A stretch of DNA of 64,000 nucleotides, taken from positions 511,481 to 575,480 of the forward strand of contig JAEYOP010000040.1 of NCBI GenBank assembly GCA_023411575.1, written 5' to 3'. The notes below the pieces were generated by a model. That model had not been told where the DNA came from and searched no databases. It saw nothing but the letters and a program-made list of their open reading frames with translations. This document shows positions 15,259 to 23,262 of the stretch, in pieces; the first letter of the stretch is position 1, and every line of letters starts with the position of its first letter. The translations under genes were made by a program, and so were the position numbers. Source of the DNA: Bacillota bacterium. Lineage in GTDB: Bacteria; Bacillota; Clostridia; Acetivibrionales; DTU013.

Positions 15259-15987
15259 CTACTCCTGTTCCCAGTTGCTCCAGACATTCTGGACATCATC
15301 CATGTCCTCAAGGTTCTCGATGAGTTTATCCATGAGTTCGATCTGCTTCGCGTCGGTGAGCTTGGTATAAACGGTCGGGACCATCTCTACGTCGGCTTCG
15401 AGGAAATTATAGCCTTTGGTTTCCAACGCTTCCCTTACTTTGGAGAAGTCATTGGGGTCCGTGGTGATTTCAAAGTAATCCTCTTCCGTCGAAAAATCTT
15501 CTGCACCGGCATCCAGAGCTTCCATCATCAGGTTGTCCTCAGAGACCTTTCCATCGTTTTCGATCAAAATGACGCCTTTTTTATTGAACATGAAAGAAAC
15601 GCTGCCGGACTGTCCCAGGTTTCCGCCGAATTTATCGAAATAATGCCTTACGTCTCCGGCCGTCCTGTTGCGGTTGTCGGTGGCTGCTTCCACTATGACG
15701 GCAACGCCGCCCGGACCGTAGCCTTCATAGGTGATTTCCTCGTATACCGCGCCGCCTTCTTCGCCCGAAGCTTTTTTAATGCTTCTGGCTATATTATCGT
15801 TCGGCATGTTCGCCGCTTTCGCTTTCGCTATAACATCCTTCAGTCTCGAATTCGCGTCCGGATTCGGTCCGCCCGCCTTTACGGCAATGGCAATCTCCCT
15901 GCCGAGCTTGGTGAACACCTTGCCCCGCTGCGCGTCCGTCTTGCCCTTTTTGATTTTGATGTTTGCCCATTTGGAATGGCCTGACAT
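15259..15987 (-). CDS. YebC/PmpR-family protein
   Basis: 242 residues from ATG 15987, with GGAGG upstream. The start [16 protein letters not shown] and the following [21 protein letters not shown] and [14 protein letters not shown] are diagnostic. Family members act as transcription factors (PmpR) or, as shown for some, relieve ribosome stalling at proline stretches. The gene stands alone and is usually near ruvC in other bacteria, but not here. Confidence 0.95.
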   Translation of the reverse strand: MSGHSKWANIKIKKGKTDAQRGKVFTKLGREIAIAVKAGGPNPDANSRLKDVIAKAKAANMPNDNIARSIKKASGEEGGAVYEEITYEGYGPGGVAVIVEAATDNRNRTAGDVRHYFDKFGGNLGQSGSVSFMFNKKGVILIENDGKVSEDNLMMEALDAGAEDFSTEEDYFEITTDPNDFSKVREALETKGYNFLEADVEMVPTVYTKLTDAKQIELMDKLIENLEDMDDVQNVWSNWEQE

Positions 15988-16166
15988 ATGTATTCCTCCA
16001 ATTACAAAACTTATTTCCTGCCTGCGGAAAATATATTTACTTTTTACCAAACCTTCTGTAAAATTTATTTGGTAATTATTTACATTTTTATACATTATTA
16101 GGTTTTCCGGGAACCTGCACATATATGATAACACATACTTACTAAAAGATAAAGGGTGGGCTTTCG

Positions 16167-17171
16167 ATGGATTACAAGGATCTGCTTGTTGCCGCCATAA
16201 TATTTATGATTCTGCTTATGGCCTCCTGCATAATACTGATCCTCCGGAACCGGGAACTCCGGCTGGAATGCGCAAGCAACGAAAAAGAAGCGCTGGAACG
16301 GCTGGATCATATGGAGGCCCTGGAAAAAGAGGTCGGCAGTCTCTCCTCCCTCTATGATGCTTCCCTGGAAGGCTGCAGGAAAAAGACCGAATTTTACGCA
16401 AACATCACCCATGAGCTGAAAACGCCGCTAAGCGTCATTCTGGGAGCAATTCAGCTTATGGAAAGAAAGCGGAACGGCCAGCCGGCTGAGGAAGACGGCA
16501 CTTTGGCCAGAAACTTCAAAATCATCCGGCACAATTGCTATAGAATGCTGCGTCTTACCAATAACCTGCTGGATCTGGCCAAAATGGAGGCCGGCTACCT
16601 CCGGCTCAAACTGACCAATTGCGATCTGGATGTCCTGCTGGACGGGATCGTGCAGTCGGTAATGCCGTATGCGGCGCAAAAACAGTTGAATCTGTACTAC
16701 GGCAAGTCGGCCGTACCGGTTAAAACGGCTGTTGACATGGAAAAAATGGAGCGGATACTCCTGAATCTGCTGTCCAATTCGATCAAATTCACCGAACCGG
16801 GCGGGATGGTCAGCGTTAGCTCCTGCCTGAAGGACAACCGGATTCTGATTGCCGTAAAGGATTCCGGCATCGGCATTCCGGCGGAAATGCAGGAAGAGGT
16901 TTTCGGAAGATTCAAACAGGCCGGAAGGAACCCGGCGCTTGAAAAGGAAGGCTGCGGCATCGGGCTTTCCCTGGTGAAATCCTTCGTGGAACTGCATAAC
17001 GGCAGTATAAGAGTCGAAAGCACCGGTGGCCGCGGGTCCGAATTCATTATCGACCTGCCGGTCCTGCAGGTAAATGATGCAGATGCGGACCCTGCGTCAG
17101 AGGATTATTACTTTAGGATCAAGGAAGCGGCAACTATAGAGTTTGCCGACCTGCACCCGATCGCGTCCTGA
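16167..17171 (+). CDS. Membrane sensor histidine kinase
   Basis: 334 residues. One N-terminal membrane helix (~7-26, [20 protein letters not shown]), then a short coiled-coil linker. HisKA has [10 protein letters not shown] (His near residue 82). The ATPase lobe has [21 protein letters not shown] and [12 protein letters not shown]. There is almost no extracellular part, so it senses within the membrane or cytosol. No partner regulator is adjacent: an orphan kinase, which in Clostridia often feeds Spo0A directly; that role is inference. The ribosome site GGGTGG is weak. Confidence 0.9.
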   Translation: MDYKDLLVAAIIFMILLMASCIILILRNRELRLECASNEKEALERLDHMEALEKEVGSLSSLYDASLEGCRKKTEFYANITHELKTPLSVILGAIQLMERKRNGQPAEEDGTLARNFKIIRHNCYRMLRLTNNLLDLAKMEAGYLRLKLTNCDLDVLLDGIVQSVMPYAAQKQLNLYYGKSAVPVKTAVDMEKMERILLNLLSNSIKFTEPGGMVSVSSCLKDNRILIAVKDSGIGIPAEMQEEVFGRFKQAGRNPALEKEGCGIGLSLVKSFVELHNGSIRVESTGGRGSEFIIDLPVLQVNDADADPASEDYYFRIKEAATIEFADLHPIAS

Positions 17172-17257
17172 AGTAAAATACTATTTTACTTTTTCGTCAT
17201 CAGCACGGTATTCATGGGCAATAGACTTATAGTCCTCCGACTGGTTCTCTTTCAGTT

Positions 17258-17674
17258 CTATCCCAGCGCTACCAGAACGCAGGCCTGGACGGCTGTCAGA
17301 CCTTTCTCGCCGATCAGTTTCATCAACTCGTCGTCATAGGTTCCCGGCTGAAGCCAGATATATTCTATTCCAAGTCTGGCCGCCTCCTCAATGACCGGCT
17401 TTCCCCGTTTGGGCGAAACCACCATGTCGATCACATCCGGCTTTACGGGAAGAGAAGCCAGATCGCTGTAGCATTTGCGGCCTTCAATGCTCTCATAGCC
17501 GGGATTGACCGGATATACCTCATAGCCTCTTGCCAGCAGCTTCCGGAAAATCATATTTCCATATTTCCCGGGGTCTTCGTTGGCGCCGACCACCGCCCAG
17601 ATTTTTTTCTCAAGCATCGTTTCTTCAATCATACTTTCAGGCTGCCCCGGTGTTCGTACCGGCAGCCGTTTCAC
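17258..17674 (-). CDS. CoA-binding (Rossmann) protein, YccU-like
   Basis: 138 residues. The core AVVGANEDPGKYGNMIFRK, GYEVYPVNPGYESIEG and YIWLQPGTYDDEL matches the small CoA_binding proteins, which hold the N-terminal domain of succinyl-CoA synthetase alpha. Function is unproven. The start is GTG 17674, overlapping the YigZ stop (GTGA), which implies translational coupling. Internal ATGs at residues 15 and 20 are alternatives, since family members usually begin near the Rossmann strand. Confidence 0.85.
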   Translation of the reverse strand: MKRLPVRTPGQPESMIEETMLEKKIWAVVGANEDPGKYGNMIFRKLLARGYEVYPVNPGYESIEGRKCYSDLASLPVKPDVIDMVVSPKRGKPVIEEAARLGIEYIWLQPGTYDDELMKLIGEKGLTAVQACVLVALG

Positions 17675-18303
17675 ACTCCCATCGTAATATAGTTTTTTTC
17701 ACCGGCGTATGCAAAAGCCCGCGCATTGGTCGCATCGGTCAGCAAAACGCCGAAGGCTTCATATTCGTCCACGGGAACATATAAGTAAATCTCCACGCCC
17801 TGCGCGTAAACGGTATCCTTCACCTTATACCCTTTTGATGCAATAAGCGCCTGAACTTTGCCAAGGAGCGTGTAGTCCAGCGCAATCCCCGCTTCAACAC
17901 ACAACTGCCTCTTGATGATTCCAGCCGCTTCGATCCCCATCGCCGCGCTTTTCCCATACGCCCGGACCAGCCCGGCGGCGCCCAGCAGCGTGCCTCCGAA
18001 ATATCTCGTCACCACCACGGCCACATCCTGCACGCCGAGCTTTTTGACCGCTTCAAGAACGGGCAGGCCCGCCGTTCCGGAAGGCTCGCCGTCGTCGCTG
18101 AATTTCTGCAGGGTGCTGTCGCCGCATATATAGTATGCATATACGTTATGGGTGGCATTCCAGTATTTCGATTTCAGCCCGTTGATGAAGTCATAAGCTT
18201 CCGCTTCTGAGATTACAGGCTTGACTGTAGCAATAAAACGGGATTTCTTCTCTTCCAGTTCGGCCGAAGCTTCACCCGGTACGGTCAGGTATTCCTTGCG
18301 CAT
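17671..18303 (-). CDS. YigZ/IMPACT-family protein
   Basis: 210 residues, GGAG seven bases before ATG. N-terminal IMPACT domain: KKSRFIATVKPV, HNVYAYYICG, DDGEPSGTAGLPVLEAV and VVVTRYFGGTLLGAAGLVRAYG are all present. The C-terminal ferredoxin-like DUF1949 domain follows. Role poorly known, linked to translation regulation in relatives. Forms an operon with the CoA-binding gene. Confidence 0.93.
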   Translation of the reverse strand: MRKEYLTVPGEASAELEEKKSRFIATVKPVISEAEAYDFINGLKSKYWNATHNVYAYYICGDSTLQKFSDDGEPSGTAGLPVLEAVKKLGVQDVAVVVTRYFGGTLLGAAGLVRAYGKSAAMGIEAAGIIKRQLCVEAGIALDYTLLGKVQALIASKGYKVKDTVYAQGVEIYLYVPVDEYEAFGVLLTDATNARAFAYAGEKNYITMGV

Positions 18304-18409
18304 TCAAAACTCCATAAAAAATAAATGATAGCAGGCAAACCCGCTATCATCTATTTTACTATAAAAAAATTATTTCGCAATTGAACATCTAGCTGAGGGT
18401 AATAATATT

Positions 18410-18835
18410 CTAAACGGCTACAGAGGTAATTTCCTTGAACATTCTGTACGACAGGTTCAGCAATGCCTTATCCTGGCTGTAGGTCACCTGCTTCATGGCC
18501 TCTTCTACATCGAAATACCCCGCATCCATGATTTTTTCCTGCTCATTGATTTTGTAATAGAGATTGTTTGACTTCATGATGTACCAGATGATTTTGTTGC
18601 AGACCGGTTTTTGACGTGTAACGGAAAAGAATTCATAGTTTGTGTGCCCAGCTGTAGAAACGATCTCCGATGCGATATCGACTTCCTCTTTCACTCTCTT
18701 GAGAGCTACTTCATTGGATAACTCCCCGCTTCGAATGACTCCCTTGGGGAAAACCCACTCCCCTTTTTCGTTCTTAAGGAGAAACACCTTGTTTCCGCAG
18801 AAGACAATGCCTCCCGCGCAGTTTCTGACTAACAT
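18410..18835 (-). CDS. Nudix-fold protein with altered Nudix box
   Basis: 141 residues. The fold is recognisable from RNCAGGIVFCGNKVFLLKN and WVFPKGVIRSGE. The Nudix box reads GVIRSGELSNEVAL then KRVKEEVDI: the two metal-binding glutamates (EE) are kept, but the usual R-E before them is K-R and the final G is D. It may therefore have weak or no hydrolase activity, or a changed substrate. Monocistronic. Confidence 0.85.
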   Translation of the reverse strand: MLVRNCAGGIVFCGNKVFLLKNEKGEWVFPKGVIRSGELSNEVALKRVKEEVDIASEIVSTAGHTNYEFFSVTRQKPVCNKIIWYIMKSNNLYYKINEQEKIMDAGYFDVEEAMKQVTYSQDKALLNLSYRMFKEITSVAV

Positions 18836-18987
18836 AATAAGGTCCCTTCCTTTCAGCCGGAATGCCTGCTAGATAGCATTGGTGACATTTCCGTTATTTT
18901 ATTATTATGATACCGTATTAGCCAATTTTATTCAACTTTGAGAAAAGTTCAATAGCTTATTTCTTAACTGTTTATTAACATTACTCG

Positions 18988-20808
18988 TCATGAAACTACA
19001 TATTCTCGTATACTTTCTACCTTTGACCTTTTCAGACGGACTTTGACCGTCGTCCCCTCCTGGGTGTAGTCCTGGCTCAGTACATTGCCGTTTTCATGAA
19101 GGTACGGAATCACCCATCCCGCGCTGTATGGAACCTGCAGTAGGATTTCATCCTCATCCGGCGTAAAAATCCTGGCCATTGCGTCCAGAAGCGCATCGAT
19201 CCCTGTTCCGTCCAAAGCGGATATTTCAAAGGTGCTTCCGCCATACTGCAGGGCCGCTGCCCGCTCTTTTCCGTCTACCCTGTCCACCTTGTTCAATACC
19301 GTCAGCGTCGGCTTTCCTGCGGCACCCAGCCCGGAAAGAATGTTTTCAGCCACCCGGATATGCTCCGCCGCTTCGTCGTCCGATACGTCCACCACGTGCA
19401 GCAGCAGGTCCGCCGATACAGCTTCCTCCAGGGTGGATTTGAATGCTTCGACCAGCTCATGGGGCAATTTTCGAATAAATCCGACGGTGTCCACGAGCAA
19501 TATTTCCCGTCCGCCGGGCAGCACAAGCTTTCTTACGGTAGGATCCAGGGTGGCGAAAAGCTTGTCTTCCGCCAGTACGTCCGATTTGCAGAGTCTGTTC
19601 ATCAGCGTGGACTTGCCTGAATTGGTATAGCCGACAAGGGCCGCGACAGGCGTGGCATTGCGCCGTCTTCCTTCCCGCGTGAGCTCCCTCCGGCGGCCGA
19701 TGGCGACCAGTTCTTCTTCGAGCAGGCTTACCCGCCTGCGGATATGCCTTCTGTCCGTCTCCAGCTTTTTCTCGCCGGGGCCTCTGGTCCCGATGCCGCC
19801 GCCGAGCCTGGAAAGCTGGCCGCCCATGCCCGTCAGCCGCGGAAGCCTGTATTTGAGCTGGGCGAGCTCCACCTGGAGCTTGCCTTCCCGCGATCTGGCC
19901 CGCTGTGCGAAAATATCCAGGATCAGCATGGTCCTGTCCAGGACCTTTGCGCCGGTGAGGGCTTCAATATTCCGGATCTGCGCGCCGGTCAGCTCCTCGT
20001 CGAAGACCAGGGTGTCCGCTCCTATGGCCTGCAGGCTCAGGCTTAATTCCTCCACCTTTCCGCGCCCTATAAAGAACGCCGCATCCCTTGCGGCTTTCCT
20101 CTGCAGCACGGCGTCCTGCACCAGCAGCCCCGCCGTACGCGCCAGCTCGCCAAGCTCTTCGAGGGACCGTCTGGCCTCGTCGCCGGCAGGTCCCTGCCGT
20201 TCCTTGACCAGCTCCAGGCCGACCAGTATGGCTTTTTCGCCTTCCTCCACCGGATCGCCGGACCACCTGGAGAGGATTTTTTCCCGTTCATAAAGAAGTT
20301 CCATGAGATCGTTCATATCCCGGCTGTTTCTGAACGGTCCGAAGAAATCCGCGCCCCTCCTGCCATCACCGGCGCCGGCATTCGGCAGTGCGGCGGTGAT
20401 GCCGGTAACCGCCCCGTCCTTGACGCCGACGGCAATCATGGCATCCATATTCAGAACCAAAAGGGAATTCACATCCACTGCGGAGAGCATGGCGTCCCCG
20501 TTCGGATGCGTATGTACGCAGCGTATTCCGGAAAGCCTGGTGGCGCCGCGCCGCCCTTCCACGGCGGACAGCGTTACGGTGCTGCTGTCGCCTATGCTGA
20601 TATCCAGCACGACTCCCCGGCGGTTGATATAGGCGGCGATTTCCCTGTTGATGCTGCATGAAACGGCAGCAAGCCCGGATAAAAGCTGCTCCGGAACGAA
20701 GCTGCCGCTATCGGGCTCGATATCGTACAGGGCGCTTAGCTGCGCCATGGTCGAAGCTTTTAAAGAATTGGTGTTGCCGCTTATTTCCTTGTCCATCATC
20801 AAACGCAC
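18988..20808 (-). CDS. hflX: GTPase HflX with long N-terminal extension
   Basis: 606 residues, against ~400-430 for the common form; the extra ~190 N-terminal residues are a variant seen in Clostridia. HflX binds and splits stalled ribosomes, especially after heat stress. Visible: HflX-specific DTLVFDEELTGAQIRNIEAL, RLGGGIGTRGPGEKKLETDRR, then G1 GYTNSGKST, G3 DTVGFIRKLP and G4 NKVD. GTG 20808 has AAGGGG five bases upstream; ATGs at residues 4 and 5 are alternatives. Confidence 0.95.
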   Translation of the reverse strand: MRLMMDKEISGNTNSLKASTMAQLSALYDIEPDSGSFVPEQLLSGLAAVSCSINREIAAYINRRGVVLDISIGDSSTVTLSAVEGRRGATRLSGIRCVHTHPNGDAMLSAVDVNSLLVLNMDAMIAVGVKDGAVTGITAALPNAGAGDGRRGADFFGPFRNSRDMNDLMELLYEREKILSRWSGDPVEEGEKAILVGLELVKERQGPAGDEARRSLEELGELARTAGLLVQDAVLQRKAARDAAFFIGRGKVEELSLSLQAIGADTLVFDEELTGAQIRNIEALTGAKVLDRTMLILDIFAQRARSREGKLQVELAQLKYRLPRLTGMGGQLSRLGGGIGTRGPGEKKLETDRRHIRRRVSLLEEELVAIGRRRELTREGRRRNATPVAALVGYTNSGKSTLMNRLCKSDVLAEDKLFATLDPTVRKLVLPGGREILLVDTVGFIRKLPHELVEAFKSTLEEAVSADLLLHVVDVSDDEAAEHIRVAENILSGLGAAGKPTLTVLNKVDRVDGKERAAALQYGGSTFEISALDGTGIDALLDAMARIFTPDEDEILLQVPYSAGWVIPYLHENGNVLSQDYTQEGTTVKVRLKRSKVESIREYVVS

Positions 20809-20839
20809 AGATTCCCCTTATTTTTTCGCTTGTTCCCGG

Positions 20840-20893
20840 CTGGAGCTATTCCGGCCGCTGGAACTATTCCGTCTCCTGGAGCTATTCCGGCCG
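20840..20893. repeat. Three tandem copies of an 18-bp unit across the pfk stop codon
   Basis: CTGGAGCTATTCCGGCCG (20840-20857), a variant CTGGAACTATTCCGTCTC (20858-20875) and CTGGAGCTATTCCGGCCG (20876-20893). The third copy contains the phosphofructokinase stop, so each copy carries the stop codon in the same frame. Confidence 0.85.
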
Positions 20894-22171
20894 GAAGTTC
20901 TGCGGAACGTATGCCGGCAGCTTTTTGTCGATCCATTGGACGTCAAGCCGGGCAAACCTCTGAAGCCCGCCTTCCAACTCGATTTCCGGCCAGCCTCCCT
21001 GTATGAGCGGCCGGGCGTATTCCACAAACTCGTCGGTCACGTCGGTTCCGCCGGGCGCAAGCCACTCCTTCGGCAAAAACCGTTCCGAGTTTGCCACGAC
21101 CTCCAGCCGGACCTTATCATAAACCGCCTTGTATTCCCGGCCCGGCACCCGCAAAATGGTCGCCATCCACCCGGTTCCGTCCTCCAGCGCGATTCGGACC
21201 GCTTTCCTGCCCACTTCATAAGCCTCCTGCAGGTCCACCGGCGAGGCGTGGATCGAGGTCGATCTCTGCAAAACGCCGGGCAGCTGGCCCGTTACCTGGC
21301 CTCTCGCCCGGATTCCCCTGTCGTTCAGATAGTTTACCACCACCTGGGCGGCGGTCGTCCTGCTTGCGCCGTATTCCACATGGCCAAAGGCATCTTTGGC
21401 CTCGCCCAGGCTGCCCACGTCGAAGCCCTCGTTCACCACGACGATGCAGCGGCCGGACCGTACCAGTTCCCGGTTGACATTCTCCGCCAGCGTCTCCAGA
21501 TTGTGTCCGCACTCGGCCATATAAAGCTGTAAGGGCATTTCTCGCAGAGGATCGGCAAGCCTTGCCGCGGCAGTAATATAGCCCGATTTCCTGCCCATCG
21601 CCTGGAATACGGAGACCGCCTCCGAGCCGCACATCCCCCTGTTCTCCTCGTTGGCATTCTGGATCAGGTGGGCCCAGTAGCGCGCCGCACTGCCATATCC
21701 GGGCGTATGGTCGATTATGGTGAATTTATCGTCTCCGATATCATTGTCGATCGTCTTGGGAACGCCCGCCACAACAAGGTCCAGCCCTCTCTCCCGGGCC
21801 AGCTTTGAAACCTTGCCCGCGGTGTCCATGGAGTCGTTTCCGCCGATATAAAAGAAATATCCGATGTCATGGGCGATCATAACATCGATGATCCTGTCGA
21901 AATCCTTTGTCTGCTGCGCTTTCAGCTTGTATCTGCACGTACCCACAGCTCCCGCCGCAGGCGTATTGCGCAGCCTTTTCAATTCCTCCGCCGGCTGCTT
22001 TCCCATATCAATGAGCTCCTCGAGGAGCACGCCTTCGATTCCGTGCCAGCCTGCATATACGGCGCCTATATGGTCAGGATAGTCAAAGCAGGCCTCTATT
22101 ACCCCCTGCAGCGATGAATTTATTACTGGCGACGGTCCGCCCGACTGCGCGACCAATGCATTTTTTCCCAT
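20882..22171 (-). CDS. 6-phosphofructokinase, PPi-dependent type
   Basis: 429 residues from ATG 22171, with GGAGGG six bases upstream. Starts MGKNALVAQSGGPSPVIN. The donor loop is YIGGNDSMDT and the catalytic loop PKTIDNDI. ATP enzymes have GGDGS and PGTIDND, so the Asp after the glycines and the Lys in PKT indicate pyrophosphate as phosphate donor. The reaction is reversible and saves ATP in glycolysis. VFQAMGRKSGYITAAARLA is the fructose-6-phosphate region. hflX follows 73 bases downstream on the same strand. Confidence 0.9.
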   Translation of the reverse strand: MGKNALVAQSGGPSPVINSSLQGVIEACFDYPDHIGAVYAGWHGIEGVLLEELIDMGKQPAEELKRLRNTPAAGAVGTCRYKLKAQQTKDFDRIIDVMIAHDIGYFFYIGGNDSMDTAGKVSKLARERGLDLVVAGVPKTIDNDIGDDKFTIIDHTPGYGSAARYWAHLIQNANEENRGMCGSEAVSVFQAMGRKSGYITAAARLADPLREMPLQLYMAECGHNLETLAENVNRELVRSGRCIVVVNEGFDVGSLGEAKDAFGHVEYGASRTTAAQVVVNYLNDRGIRARGQVTGQLPGVLQRSTSIHASPVDLQEAYEVGRKAVRIALEDGTGWMATILRVPGREYKAVYDKVRLEVVANSERFLPKEWLAPGGTDVTDEFVEYARPLIQGGWPEIELEGGLQRFARLDVQWIDKKLPAYVPQNFRPE

Positions 22172-22335
22172 ATGCCGCCCTCCGTTTGTTCCGGTTTTGA
22201 AATCCATTATACCACATCGGCGGGGATTCTATCAAAATTCCCGGCAATCGGAAGCAGATCATTTTATGTTAATGGAAATTGTGGCAATACCGATATACGG
22301 ATAAAGGACTATCTTCATTTAAGGAGAAAAACGCC

Positions 22336-23262
22336 ATGGACGGCACTGTTTTAATCATGGATTATTCCGCATACGAGCGCCAGAAAGTGCGCCACATACT
22401 GGACAAGATCGGCAGCTTCAACATTGTCGAAGTGGGAGGCATCGGCCAGTTCATGCTGCTGGATCTGGATTTCATGGACGCGAAGCTTGTCCTGCTGGAC
22501 CTGTCTTTTCCGACCGAGAACGACGGCTTTTCCGCGCTGAGAAGGATCCGGGCCTCCGATATTAAAAATGTGCCGGTGATCGTTGTTTCCCGCTCCGACA
22601 AACATGAGCTGAAAACACAGGCCCTGAGCTATTCGGTCAACGACTATATTGTGAAGCCGTACCAGGTAAAGCGGCTGGAAAGCTCAATCCGGAGTTTTAT
22701 CCGTATTACGAGCAATTTTCATTACAACACCTCCAACATCGAAGATATCCGGATGAGCTTCGACGATTACGTGGAGCGGGAAATCAAATACTCCAAGCGT
22801 ACAAGGAATCCTCTGTCCTTCATTTTGATAACGACCCTGCAGCTGCAAAACGGCTCGGAAGGCGAAGTAAAACCCGGGTCCGAAAATACGGCTTTGATTT
22901 ATTCCATAGCCGTCCAAAAGGCAAAAGAATCCCTGCGCGCAACCGATATGATCGTACTCAGCAACGAACGGGACGTCATCATCGTACTGCCCTGCACCAA
23001 CGAAGTCGGAGCCAAGCTGGTGTGCGAAAAAATCAGTGCCCAGATGGAACCGGAGTTGGAGCGGATCAATGCGAGCAGGAATGAATACATATACCCTGTT
23101 TATGTAACCTATCCGAAAGATGGGGACAGCTTTCAGCTCTTAATGGAAACCGCCTTTAAAAAGGTGTCGGACAAGGAGATGCTGGAAAAGATCGTTTCCA
23201 TACCGACCGGCACAAGGAATTACGCGGACAGGAGTTATAGCAAATACAACCGGTACTTCTAG
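22336..23262 (+). CDS. Response regulator with degenerate GGDEF-like domain
   Basis: 308 residues from ATG 22336, with AAGGAG nine bases upstream. REC domain (1-120) with D55 in VLLDLSFP but a single acidic residue (MDYS) where two are usual. The C-terminal half (~135-290) aligns with the GGDEF fold: SLRATDMIVL, then NERDVIIVLP, then GAKLVCEKISAQM. The GGDEF signature is replaced by NERDV, so it cannot make cyclic di-GMP. Its last four bases overlap the convergent methylase gene. Confidence 0.82.
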   Translation: MDGTVLIMDYSAYERQKVRHILDKIGSFNIVEVGGIGQFMLLDLDFMDAKLVLLDLSFPTENDGFSALRRIRASDIKNVPVIVVSRSDKHELKTQALSYSVNDYIVKPYQVKRLESSIRSFIRITSNFHYNTSNIEDIRMSFDDYVEREIKYSKRTRNPLSFILITTLQLQNGSEGEVKPGSENTALIYSIAVQKAKESLRATDMIVLSNERDVIIVLPCTNEVGAKLVCEKISAQMEPELERINASRNEYIYPVYVTYPKDGDSFQLLMETAFKKVSDKEMLEKIVSIPTGTRNYADRSYSKYNRYF

